This document shows positions 1-6,623 of a stretch of DNA of 10,039 nucleotides, one piece after another. The notes under the pieces are model-generated. The model ran no database searches. It saw nothing but the letters and a program-made list of their open reading frames with translations, and had not been told where the DNA came from. Source of the DNA: an uncultured Clostridia bacterium. GTDB lineage: Bacteria; Bacillota; Clostridia; TANB77; CAG-508. The translations under genes were made by a program, and so were the position numbers. Numbering within the stretch: position 1 is the first letter of the stretch; every line of letters starts with the position of its first letter. The stretch covers positions 1 to 10,039 of the forward strand of contig CARUQW010000054.1 of the NCBI GenBank assembly GCA_949077355.1, written 5' to 3'.

Positions 1-147
1 TTTTTCTGCCATTTCCTTAGCTGTTCTGGCTTCTTTAATAATTCCTTTTTCTCCTATTAAACTAACAAGTGTTACTCCTGCTAATATCATTAAAACAATT
101 ATGGTTACTATTAATGCCATTAATGTAATCCCCTTAGTACTCTTCAT
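1..147 (-). CDS. Pilin-like (type IV/pseudopilin N-terminus) secreted protein, partial
   Basis: This is the first 49 codons of a gene that continues beyond position 1. The protein opens with a short basic leader (MKSTKG) followed directly by a hydrophobic helix, ITLMALIVTIIVLMILAGVT, and then a charged segment (EKGIIKEARTAKEMAEK). That is the class III signal/N-methylation layout of type IV pilins and pseudopilins, in which a prepilin peptidase would cut after the Gly at residue 6. Many gut Firmicutes carry such proteins with unknown C-terminal domains. The conserved Glu at mature position 5 seen in classical pilins is absent here, so assembly into a fibre is uncertain. I chose the ATG at 147 because AAGGAAGG lies about 9 bases upstream. 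An in-frame ATG at 156 directly abuts that RBS. The gene has its own promoter (179-208). Confidence 0.7.
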   Translation of the reverse strand, partial: MKSTKGITLMALIVTIIVLMILAGVTLVSLIGEKGIIKEARTAKEMAEK

Positions 148-178
148 AAAATTCATCCTTCCTTCGTTATCTGGTTGA

Positions 179-208
179 ATTTTATCGAAGTATCCAAAAT
201 TATGTCAA
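179..208 (-). promoter_or_regulatory. Sigma-A-type promoter for the pilin-like gene
   Basis: On the minus strand TTGACA (203-208) is followed 18 bases later by TAAAAT (179-184). It sits between the yitT stop codon and the pilin-like start, so the latter can be transcribed independently of yitT. Confidence 0.5.
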
Positions 209-217
209 TGTATTATC

Positions 218-1061
218 TTATGTTTTTTTAAATCCCAATCCTACTACTTCTCTCGAATTTGTAATAACAATAAAGCTTTGAGAATCTATTTGTCTTGCAA
301 TCATCTTAATTTTAGCAATATCACCTCTAGACGCTGCACACATTAATACCAATTTTTCTTCATTGGTATACATCCCTTTTCCAAAAATTCCTGTTGTTCC
401 TCTTTTGATTTTTTCTCCTATTTTTTCCGCAATTTCTTCATTTTTATCTGATACAATAAATAATAATTTCGTAAAATAAATTCCCTCAAATAGAATATCA
501 ATCATTTTTCCCATTAAGTAAATAACAATGGCTGAATATAGTCCAATCTCTATTTCTTTAAAGAAAATTACATTCACTGAAACAATTATTGTGTCCATAA
601 TAATGATTGCTCGACTCATACTAATCGTTGGCTTATATTGTCTTGCTATATAACTAATTAAATCGGTTCCACCAGTAGATGAGTTCACTTTTAGAATGAT
701 AGCCGTTCCGAAGTCCAATTATAATCCCACCATAAATACACGCTAAAAATCGGTCATTTGTTAGTGGTTCAAGTTTGTCTAAAAAATCGATAAAAATGGA
801 TAGTGACACTGTTCCTATCATCGATTTTATAAAAAATTTCTTTCCTATTTTATACATTGCCATAATAAATAATGGTATGTTAATTAACAATATCATTGTT
901 CCCATTGGTATATTTAATAAGTAATAGGTTATGGTTGCAATCCCTGATATTCCACCTGATGACAATTGATTGGGTAATAAGAATAAAGCTACTCCTATTG
1001 CTATGATGAAAGCCCCTAGTATGGTTCCTATTATTTCTATTGCTATTTTTTTCACATTCAT
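218..1061 (-). pseudogene. YitT-family membrane protein, interrupted by a +1 frameshift at a CGG codon
   Basis: YitT-family (DUF161 plus C-terminal DUF2179) integral membrane protein of unknown transport or sensing role, common in several copies in Firmicutes. The N-terminal 117 codons (1061-711) give hydrophobic helices and the family-like segment SSGGISGIATITYYLL. The rest (709-218) continues with NSSTGGTDLISYIA, further helices and a soluble C-terminal domain (about the last 80 residues, KGMYTNEEKLVLMCAASRGD). Dropping one base near 710 joins both parts into a normal-length 280-residue protein reading GIIIGLGTAIILKV. Without the shift, frame 0 runs CTT CGG AAC and ends about 17 codons later. 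There are no other lesions, so this is either a very young pseudogene, an assembly error, or a gene read through by +1 frameshifting. The RBS (AAAGGTGAT) lies inside a hairpin. The gene follows the radical SAM gene by 57 bases. Confidence 0.85.
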
Positions 1062-1105
1062 AAAAAATCACCTTTATAGCATTATTTGCGTATATTGGTG
1101 ATTTT
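1062..1105 (-). promoter_or_regulatory. Terminator-like hairpin that buries the yitT ribosome binding site
   Basis: On the minus strand AAAATCACC (1097-1105) can pair perfectly with GGTGATTTT (1064-1072) across a 24-base loop, followed by more T residues and then the yitT ATG. The 3' arm contains the Shine-Dalgarno sequence GGTGAT. It can act as an intrinsic terminator after the radical SAM gene or as a translation-blocking stem for yitT. Confidence 0.4.
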
Positions 1106-1118
1106 ATACTATTATTCT

Positions 1119-2174
1119 TTACTCTTCCAAAAAGTCATTATATGTTTTTATAATTTCTATTTTTGATTTTCCTTGTTTTACTTCTTTGTCTTGTTTTAAA
1201 ATCAAATCAACATCATAAGTATCTTTTAATTTTAGTACATTCTCTTTTTTATGTCCAATGACATTATTGGCATCTATTGGATTCACTGTAACTTTTACTT
1301 CTTTTACTTTTACATTTAATTTTTTTATTTTTCCAACAATTGCATCATACCATAAAGCAGATTCTACTAATTGTCTAAAAGCTGGATGATAAGGTCCTGC
1401 TACTACTTCACTTTCTTTGTTCTGTGGGTCTGCTATTTCTTCTGTATTTTGCAAACCTACTCTAATAATTTCAATATTTTTATCGGCAAACATTCTAACT
1501 AACTCTTTGCAAACTTCTACTGCTTGTACAAGTGGTAATGGTTCGTATTTTCCTTCTTGATATTCTTTTTCTAATTTGGTATTTTTTACTACCAAGACGG
1601 GATAAATTCTTATCATTTTAGGTTTTAATTTAATTAAAAATTTAGCTGTGTTTATTTCGTCAATTCGTGTGCTTTCTGGCAATCCTACCATCATTTGATG
1701 TCCTAATTTGAAGCCATACCAACGAATTAGCTTAGAAGCTTTTTTTACATCCTCAAAATTGTGTCCTCGATTACTTCTTTTTAGAATATAGTCATTGGCT
1801 GACTGAACTCCTAATTCTATTGTTTTTACTTTATATTTTTTCAATCTTTTTAATGTCTCTTTATCAATACAATCTGGTCTGGTAGAAATTCGAATTGATT
1901 CTACTTTTCCCTCTTTAATGTATTCATAAGCGGTTTCTAATAATTCTTCTTGCAGACTTGTTTCTATGGCTGTAAAACTGCCTCCGTAAAAAGCAATTTC
2001 AATTTGTGCCTCATCTTTTTTTATATTTTTTAGGTAATTATCTATTATTTTTTTGGCTTCTTCTTTTGTCATCTTCTTTTTTTGCCCACTAATTGATTTT
2101 TGATTACAAAAAATACAATCATTTGGGCATCCCAAATGTGGTACAAATATGGGTATAATATATTGTTTTTTCAT
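1119..2174 (-). CDS. Radical SAM protein, Elp3-like family (no acetyltransferase domain)
   Basis: 351-residue radical S-adenosylmethionine enzyme. C16-x3-C20-x2-C23 near the N-terminus is the [4Fe-4S] cluster motif. The SAM-binding GGSF follows at 64-67, then STRPD (97-101), ELGVQS (120-125) and HQMMVGLP (159-166), all typical of the Elp3-like radical SAM core. The C-terminal 130 residues do not look like the GNAT acetyltransferase of true Elp3, so a tRNA-modifying Elp3 role should not be assumed. Genes of this family commonly sit beside rnc (and often smc) in Clostridia, and here too it starts 15 bases after the rnc stop with RBS AGAGGTAAG, so the two are almost surely co-transcribed. The substrate is unknown. 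The reading frame is intact with no in-frame CGG codon. Confidence 0.88.
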   Translation of the reverse strand: MKKQYIIPIFVPHLGCPNDCIFCNQKSISGQKKKMTKEEAKKIIDNYLKNIKKDEAQIEIAFYGGSFTAIETSLQEELLETAYEYIKEGKVESIRISTRPDCIDKETLKRLKKYKVKTIELGVQSANDYILKRSNRGHNFEDVKKASKLIRWYGFKLGHQMMVGLPESTRIDEINTAKFLIKLKPKMIRIYPVLVVKNTKLEKEYQEGKYEPLPLVQAVEVCKELVRMFADKNIEIIRVGLQNTEEIADPQNKESEVVAGPYHPAFRQLVESALWYDAIVGKIKKLNVKVKEVKVTVNPIDANNVIGHKKENVLKLKDTYDVDLILKQDKEVKQGKSKIEIIKTYNDFLEE

Positions 2175-2189
2175 AGACTTACCTCTTTT

Positions 2190-2858
2190 CTATTTTAAAT
2201 TTTCGAGTGCTTTTTTAGCTGCACTCATTTGTGCCTCTTTTTTACTCTTCCCCTCTCCTTTAGCCAAAACTTTTCCTTCACAACTTACTTGTGCCTCAAA
2301 TCGTTTGTTATGGTCTGGCCCTTCTTCATTTGTTATTTCATATTCTATTTTTACATCTCCATGCTCTTGCAATTTCTCTTGTAATACTGTTTTATAATCT
2401 CTATCGCCTACATGTTTTGTTGCAATTGCAATTTCATCTTTTAAGCTTTCAACAATGAATTTTTCTGCTTGTTCAAGTCCTCCATCTAAATACATCGCTG
2501 CAATAACCGCTTCCACACTATCTGCCAAAATGGCAGGTCTATTTTTTCCTCCTGTTTTTCTTTCTGATTTTCCAAGATATAAGAAATCACTAAAATTATG
2601 CAATTTAGCTACTTTATATAGACTCTTTTCACAAACTACTGTTGCTCTAACTTTAGTCATTTCTCCTTCTTTCAATTCTGGATAATTATGATACAGATAT
2701 TTACTGGATATAAATTCCAATATACTATCTCCCAAAAACTCTAGCTTTTCATTGCTTTCTGTCTTATTCTCATAAGCATAAGATGTATGGGTAAAAGCTT
2801 TTTTTAACAAGTTTTTATCCTGAAATTCATATCCTATACTCTCCTCTACCTTTTGCAT
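2190..2858 (-). CDS. rnc: Ribonuclease III
   Basis: 222-residue RNase III, which cuts double-stranded RNA during rRNA maturation and mRNA processing. The signature NEKLEFLGDS begins at residue 36, giving the acidic catalytic residues E40 and D44. The second metal-binding pair is in LADSVEA (D113, E116). The C-terminal part from about residue 154 (DYKTVLQEKLQ, then GKSKKEAQMSAAKKAL) is the double-stranded-RNA-binding domain. Length and domain order are normal for the family. The start ATG has AGAGGT 6 bases upstream. A promoter at 2906-2933 drives it, and it heads the minus-strand operon with the radical SAM gene. Confidence 0.97.
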   Translation of the reverse strand: MQKVEESIGYEFQDKNLLKKAFTHTSYAYENKTESNEKLEFLGDSILEFISSKYLYHNYPELKEGEMTKVRATVVCEKSLYKVAKLHNFSDFLYLGKSERKTGGKNRPAILADSVEAVIAAMYLDGGLEQAEKFIVESLKDEIAIATKHVGDRDYKTVLQEKLQEHGDVKIEYEITNEEGPDHNKRFEAQVSCEGKVLAKGEGKSKKEAQMSAAKKALENLK

Positions 2859-2905
2859 TTTATACCTCTTTTCTTTATCATGATTTTCATCGTTTAGATA
2901 GCTAT

Positions 2906-2933
2906 ATTATATACTATTTTACAAATTTTGCAA
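2906..2933 (-). promoter_or_regulatory. Promoter of the rnc operon
   Basis: Minus strand TTGCAA (2928-2933), 16-base spacer, perfect TATAAT (2906-2911), followed by a short leader to the rnc start. It is divergent from the promoter at 3014-3042. Between them lies a 7-bp inverted repeat, GAGGAAA...TTTCCTC (2942-2964), of unknown role. Confidence 0.55.
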
Positions 2934-3013
2934 GAGGCTTTGAGGAAAGAATGTTTTTTTCCTCTTCTAAACATATCGTCCAAAAATCACCAGCATTTTT
3001 TTCTCTATTTTTG

Positions 3014-3042
3014 TGGACAAGTTTTAACTCTTATTGTATAAT
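3014..3042 (+). promoter_or_regulatory. Promoter of the GH73 glucosaminidase operon
   Basis: TGGACA (3014-3019), 17-base spacer, perfect TATAAT (3037-3042). The start codon of the glucosaminidase gene follows about 33 bases after the expected transcription start. Confidence 0.6.
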
Positions 3043-3081
3043 AAATGTGTATTATTTTAAGTAAAGAAAGAGAGATAAGCT

Positions 3082-4443
3082 ATGTTGGATAATCATGATA
3101 ATAGAAATTTATCTGATGTATTTAAAGAGTTGCAGGAAATACAACAATCACAGGCCGCAAATAATAAAAAACGTCCAAAGAAGAAAACAAATGCAAGAAA
3201 AAATTTTGCTTTTCATTTTCCTTCTAATCATTCTAGTAGTTCTAGTAAGAACTCCGACTTAAAACTTTCTCATATTATTGTAGGTTGTGGTATTTTAATT
3301 GTTGGTTTGGCTGTGTTATTTCCTAAAAATACTTCCTTTACGCAAAGCTATGCGAAAGAAGAAAATATAGAGGAAATTTCAGAATATGAATTAAATCGCC
3401 ATCGATTAAATATTCAAAGTATTATTTCTGAAAATGCCGATATGGGTAAAGTAAAAGAACAAATTACGGAAGAACGTGATGTTGAATTTATAACAGAATA
3501 TCAGAATAATCCTACTCTTCCAAAAAGTGAAGAAATTATTAAGCAAGAGGGTGTTCTAGGAAAAGAAAATGTTACTGCTATTAAAACCTTTGAAAACGGT
3601 AACTTTGTAGAAGAAATTATTTTAAGCAAAGAAAAATTAGTAGACCCTATTTCTAAAATAATAGATATTGGTACTTCTGAGTTCTTAGCAAAACATAAAG
3701 TACATATTGGTGATATCATGTATTTTGTAAATACTGCCAATTTGAAGGAAACACCAGAGGAAACTGCTAAAGATGTAGCAGAAGTGAAGAAAAGTTTAGA
3801 TGTTAAATTATTAGAACTACCTAGTGAAGAATGGTGTAAGGTTTCTTTTGATAATATTGAAGGTTACATTAAAACTTCTAATTTAACTTCAGCTTCTACA
3901 ACGCCAAATATTGTTGAAAAGAATCGAATTCAAAGAATTTTAATAAAAGTCAATATTGATATGGAATTAAATAGAACCAGTGGTTTAACCTTAAATGATT
4001 ATAAAAAAATGTTTACTGGTCTTCCAAATGATAAAAATAAAATTTTCCAAGACAATTATACCGCTTTCTATAATGCTGAAAAGAAATACAATATCAATGG
4101 TATTTTCTTAGCTTCTATTGCCATTCACGAAAGTGGTTGGGGAACTTCTCAAATTGCTAATGAAAAGAAAAATTTATTTGGCTATGGTTCTTATGACGCA
4201 ACGCCTTATGAATCTTCATTTGAATTTGCCGATTATGCAGAAGGTATTGAAACAGTAGCAAAATCTTTGGTTAAATATTACTTGAATCCATCTGGAACCA
4301 AAATTTATGACGGTGAATTAGCTGCTGCTTGGTATTACAATGGACCTACTTTACAAGGTGTTAACACTCGATATGCAAGTGATGCAGAATGGCATACAAA
4401 AGTATTTAAATATATGGAGACTTTATATAATAGACTTCAATAA
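3082..4443 (+). CDS. Membrane-anchored peptidoglycan glucosaminidase (GH73) with G5 and SH3-like modules
   Basis: 453-residue cell-wall hydrolase. Layout: a cytoplasmic, Lys/Ser-rich N-terminus (1-64); one membrane helix HIIVGCGILIVGLAVLF (64-80); a polar stretch; a G5-like domain (about 144-198, ending IIDIGT); an SH3-like region (about 208-270, EEWCKVSFDNIEGYIKTSNL); and a C-terminal mannosyl-glycoprotein endo-beta-N-acetylglucosaminidase domain (about 293-453). E350 in AIHESGWGTS is the expected catalytic acid, followed by NLFGYGSYD and AAAWYYNGP. Such enzymes cut the GlcNAc-MurNAc glycan chain during growth or daughter-cell separation. The long cytoplasmic tail with a single anchor implies membrane tethering rather than release. 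The RBS is weak (GAGAG). It lies 14 bases ahead of the next gene and is co-transcribed with it. Confidence 0.9.
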   Translation: MLDNHDNRNLSDVFKELQEIQQSQAANNKKRPKKKTNARKNFAFHFPSNHSSSSSKNSDLKLSHIIVGCGILIVGLAVLFPKNTSFTQSYAKEENIEEISEYELNRHRLNIQSIISENADMGKVKEQITEERDVEFITEYQNNPTLPKSEEIIKQEGVLGKENVTAIKTFENGNFVEEIILSKEKLVDPISKIIDIGTSEFLAKHKVHIGDIMYFVNTANLKETPEETAKDVAEVKKSLDVKLLELPSEEWCKVSFDNIEGYIKTSNLTSASTTPNIVEKNRIQRILIKVNIDMELNRTSGLTLNDYKKMFTGLPNDKNKIFQDNYTAFYNAEKKYNINGIFLASIAIHESGWGTSQIANEKKNLFGYGSYDATPYESSFEFADYAEGIETVAKSLVKYYLNPSGTKIYDGELAAAWYYNGPTLQGVNTRYASDAEWHTKVFKYMETLYNRLQ

Positions 4444-4457
4444 GATAGGAGGCAAAG

Positions 4458-5291
4458 ATGAAAAAATTCAAGATAAAAAATGAACGACTTGTATTTACAA
4501 TTTTAATTATAACTTTATTTATTATATTTCTTTTGTATTATAATTTGGTATTTTCCGTTGTGTTTGCCAGAAATGCTTTTGCCAATGAGATGATAGAAAT
4601 CTCTGACGAAAACGAAAACTCTATTTTTAATATACAAAAAATATTATTATATAGTAGTGCCAATGCCATTGATAATTCTGATGATCAATCTTTAAAAGAT
4701 GTAAGTATTTGTCAATATACTGATATTTCCATATATCTTGATAATATTAGTACGGTTTCTGAATTAACGGATGAAAATACTATTAAGCAATTATATATTG
4801 ATAATATTGTAGCAACTTCTACGGCTGATAAAGGTTCTAAGATTTTGAATTACAAAAATCCTTTAGATTTTGGTAAATACAAATCTATTGAAACCCCTGC
4901 TAATAACAGAATTGACTTTAATATTGTTAATACAAACTCAGAAAATGAAACAAATGATTATGCAAATCCTACTTTTTACACAGATTGTTCCAATCCTATT
5001 TCTTTAGGTTATATGAACAAAGATATTTTAACTAATTATGCTGTTTCACAAGATTCTAATACAGTTTCTTTTAATGGGAAGGTATTAAAAGAAGCAAATG
5101 TTAGTTTAGAAGATATTAATTATACTTTGAGCTTTAAAATTCATATTGTAAATAATTTGAATCAGAAATTTGTCTATAACATGAAATTAGATGTTGATTT
5201 AAATGACAGTAATGGTGGAATTTATAATGGTTATGTATTTAAGGGAAAAAATACAACTGGTAGTGAATATAAATTTTTTAAAGAGATTTAG
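4458..5291 (+). CDS. Secreted or membrane-anchored protein of unknown function, partner of the GH73 gene
   Basis: 277 residues, not recognised. Residues 1-10 are basic, 11-38 form a strong hydrophobic helix, and an AFA motif at 41-43 could be a signal peptidase site, so the remaining 230 residues should be outside the membrane either free or tethered. That part is Asn/Asp/Ser-rich with alternating hydrophobic residues (for example ISIYLDNISTVSEL and YTLSFKIHIVNNL), suggesting a beta-rich fold. No catalytic motif, cysteine pattern or cell-wall-binding repeat is visible. RBS AGGAGG is strong and the gap to the glucosaminidase gene is only 14 bases, so a joint role in wall remodelling is likely by context alone. 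The stop codon lies inside the terminator stem. Confidence 0.75.
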   Translation: MKKFKIKNERLVFTILIITLFIIFLLYYNLVFSVVFARNAFANEMIEISDENENSIFNIQKILLYSSANAIDNSDDQSLKDVSICQYTDISIYLDNISTVSELTDENTIKQLYIDNIVATSTADKGSKILNYKNPLDFGKYKSIETPANNRIDFNIVNTNSENETNDYANPTFYTDCSNPISLGYMNKDILTNYAVSQDSNTVSFNGKVLKEANVSLEDINYTLSFKIHIVNNLNQKFVYNMKLDVDLNDSNGGIYNGYVFKGKNTTGSEYKFFKEI

Positions 5292-5312
5292 CTAAAAACT
5301 AAATCTCTTTTT
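5280..5312 (+). terminator. Intrinsic terminator of the GH73 operon
   Basis: Perfect 12-bp stem AAAGAGATTTAG / CTAAATCTCTTT with a 7-base loop, running into TTTTT. It overlaps the last codons and the stop codon of the preceding gene. Confidence 0.85.
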
Positions 5313-5341
5313 GTATAATATTTTTAGCATTACATGAAATT

Positions 5342-5370
5342 TTTACATATTTTCTATCCCCATGTGATAT
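5342..5370 (+). promoter_or_regulatory. Possible promoter of the 44-aa gene
   Basis: TTTACA (5342-5347), 17-base spacer, TGATAT (5365-5370). The -35 is good and the -10 is poor. It is the best candidate between the upstream terminator and the small gene. Confidence 0.3.
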
Positions 5371-5410
5371 CTTGTTGAATTATGCGCCGAAGAAAAGGGG
5401 GGAGGTTATT

Positions 5411-5545
5411 TTGAAAAAATTGGGTACTATCACCGTTTCTGTTTTTAAAGATGACGATAACCATACTGATTTTCATGTTGAAACAGATAATGATAGCATT
5501 TCACCGGTGTCTTATGTCATTGAAGATACATTAAAGCTTTATTAG
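5411..5545 (+). CDS. Small 44-residue protein of unknown function (TTG start)
   Basis: Short ORF translating to MKKLGTITVSVFKDDD and onward, ending SYVIEDTLKLY. It begins at TTG (5411) with a very strong Shine-Dalgarno sequence GGGGGGAGG 5 bases upstream and is followed immediately by its own intrinsic terminator, so it forms a complete monocistronic unit. The sequence alternates polar and hydrophobic residues (likely beta strands), is acidic in the middle, and has no membrane helix or cysteine. I do not recognise a family. Confidence 0.55.
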   Translation: MKKLGTITVSVFKDDDNHTDFHVETDNDSISPVSYVIEDTLKLY

Positions 5546-5570
5546 ACTGACTTTATGTTAGTCTTTTTTA
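5544..5570 (+). terminator. Intrinsic terminator of the 44-aa gene
   Basis: AGACTGAC (5544-5551) pairs with GTTAGTCT (5557-5564) with one G-U pair and a 5-base loop, followed by TTTTT. It overlaps the stop codon. Confidence 0.7.
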
Positions 5571-5585
5571 TAGGATTGTTCTCTA

Positions 5586-5614
5586 TTGACTTTATGATAA
5601 AAATATATTATTAT
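5586..5614 (+). promoter_or_regulatory. Promoter of the 67-aa gene
   Basis: TTGACT (5586-5591), 17-base spacer, TATTAT (5609-5614). It implies a leader of about 95 bases before the start codon. Confidence 0.5.
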
Positions 5615-5633
5615 ATTTTTATGAAAGGTATCT

Positions 5634-5703
5634 ATTGTTTTATATTTTGCATAAAACAATGTCCCTTCTATATTTGTAACTGTAGTTCTCAAGTTTTAGA
5701 AGG
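5634..5703 (+). promoter_or_regulatory. Structured 5' leader of the 67-aa gene
   Basis: The leader holds a perfect 10-bp hairpin, ATTGTTTTAT / ATAAAACAAT (5634-5660, 7-base loop). Downstream, CCTTCT (5664-5669) is complementary to AGAAGG (5698-5703), the first part of the Shine-Dalgarno sequence. A fold that hides the RBS is therefore possible. Confidence 0.35.
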
Positions 5704-5714
5704 AGGTTTTCAAA

Positions 5715-5918
5715 ATGACAATGTCAGAAGAAAGAAAACAAATGGTTTCTGCTGAGCAACAAGCTACTCGCTCTCAAAAGAAACAAGCAAAACAAAGATT
5801 TATCCCTGCTGGGCAAAAATCCACAATATTATCTGAAAATCGTAAACGCCGAATGCCATCAACTGCTGGATACTCAAATGAAACGAAAGTATATTGTCCT
5901 GTCAGTAGAGGTATTTGA
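5715..5918 (+). CDS. Small basic 67-residue protein of unknown function
   Basis: The ORF starts MTMSEERKQMVSAEQQ and ends TKVYCPVSRGI. The Shine-Dalgarno sequence AGAAGGAGG lies 8 bases before the ATG, and the unit has its own promoter and a hairpin after the stop. The protein is rich in Lys, Arg and Gln (SQKKQAKQRF, ENRKRRMPS), has one Cys and no membrane segment, and is probably partly disordered or nucleic-acid binding by composition. No family recognised. A second ATG two codons later could also be used. Confidence 0.6.
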   Translation: MTMSEERKQMVSAEQQATRSQKKQAKQRFIPAGQKSTILSENRKRRMPSTAGYSNETKVYCPVSRGI

Positions 5919-5929
5919 TACGAATTAAG

Positions 5930-5966
5930 GAAAAAGAAGTTGTGAATTTCACTGCTTCTTTTTCTC
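5930..5966 (+). terminator. Probable intrinsic terminator after the 67-aa gene
   Basis: GAAAAAGAAG (5930-5939) pairs with CTTCTTTTTC (5955-5964). An inner GTGA/TCAC stem extends the hairpin. The T-run is part of the 3' arm rather than following it, so efficiency may be partial and the kinase gene downstream could be reached by read-through. Confidence 0.5.
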
Positions 5967-6023
5967 ATTCATTAGATATAGATTGTATGGATAAAAATTA
6001 TTTTTTATATAAGGAGGCATGTT

Positions 6024-6534
6024 ATGCATAATTTAAATAGAATTTGTATCATTGGCGCACCCGGATGTCGGAAAAACAACTTTAGCCAAAAAATTATCTA
6101 CCTTATATAATTTGCCAATCTATCATATTGATGGGATACATCACTTAGAAAATTGGAAATTAAGAGATAGACAGGAACGTGACAATATAATTTTAGACAT
6201 TGTAAAAAAGGATAAATGGATTATTGATGGTACTTATAAAAGTACATTAGTTGACCGATTTAAAGTTGCAGATTTAGTAATTTGGTTAGATTATTCTACT
6301 TTTGCACAATTAAAAGGTGTTTTAAAACGCTCTATCACTTGTTATAATAAAGAAAAAGAGGAAATTCCTGGTTGCAAAGAGCGTTTAACTTTTACCTTTT
6401 TGAAATATGTTTTTAATTATAATAGAAAAAAAAGAATTTATATAATTGATTGCCTTGCAGAATATTCTCCTAAGTTTTTAAAGGTTTTTAAAAATAGAAA
6501 ATCATTGAATAAATGGTTACAAGCGGAAAAATAA
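6024..6534 (+). pseudogene. FlaR-like P-loop nucleotide kinase, frameshifted at a CGG codon inside the Walker A motif
   Basis: Adenylate-kinase-like P-loop NTPase of the family annotated as DNA topology modulation protein FlaR; its true substrate is not established. The natural start is the ATG at 6024, with AAGGAGG 6 bases upstream. Frame 0 reads MHNLNRICIIGAPGC and then hits CGG (6069-6071), leaving 24 residues in all before a stop. Skipping one base there gives GAPGCGKTTLAKKL, a perfect Walker A motif, and a 169-residue protein of normal family length, with YHIDGIHH, DKWIIDGTYKST, DLVIWLDY and the FLKYVFNYNRKKR segment all in place. The longest plain ORF, from TTG at 6052, has no RBS and lacks the first strand and half of the P-loop, so it is not a sensible start. 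Either a single-base lesion or error, or a +1 frameshift gene. Confidence 0.8.
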
Positions 6535-6559
6535 TACCTTTTAAAATTTTCAAATTATA

Positions 6560-6588
6560 TTGACTTGTATTGTAAATTACAATATAAT
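6560..6588 (+). promoter_or_regulatory. Strong promoter with a palindromic operator in the spacer
   Basis: TTGACT (6560-6565), 17-base spacer, TATAAT (6583-6588). The spacer holds a perfect inverted repeat, TATTGTAA-A-TTACAATA (6568-6584), 8+1+8, which reaches into the -10 box. A repressor dimer bound there would block RNA polymerase. The regulator is not in this window. Confidence 0.65.
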
Positions 6589-6623
6589 TAGACAAAGATT
6601 ATGATAATAGGAGATAAATATTT

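Noticed and set aside
880..1071. 63-codon minus-strand ORF inside yitT
   Set aside because: Another frame of the YitT coding region with no RBS; the translation has no protein-like pattern.
2149..2685. Plus-strand ORFs antisense to rnc
   Set aside because: Low-complexity shadows of the RNase III gene, without RBS.
5555..5755. 66-codon plus-strand ORF
   Set aside because: It starts inside a terminator and crosses the promoter, leader and start of the 67-aa gene; no RBS.
5820..5918. C-terminal half of the 67-aa protein as a degraded serine-recombinase N-terminus (KRR...VYCPVS)
   Set aside because: Resemblance limited to a few residues, and the ORF ends cleanly at a stop with a terminator; not enough to claim.
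6052..6534. TTG start for a 160-residue kinase
   Set aside because: No RBS, and it removes the first beta strand and part of the P-loop; the ATG at 6024 with AAGGAGG plus a +1 shift explains the family sequence far better.
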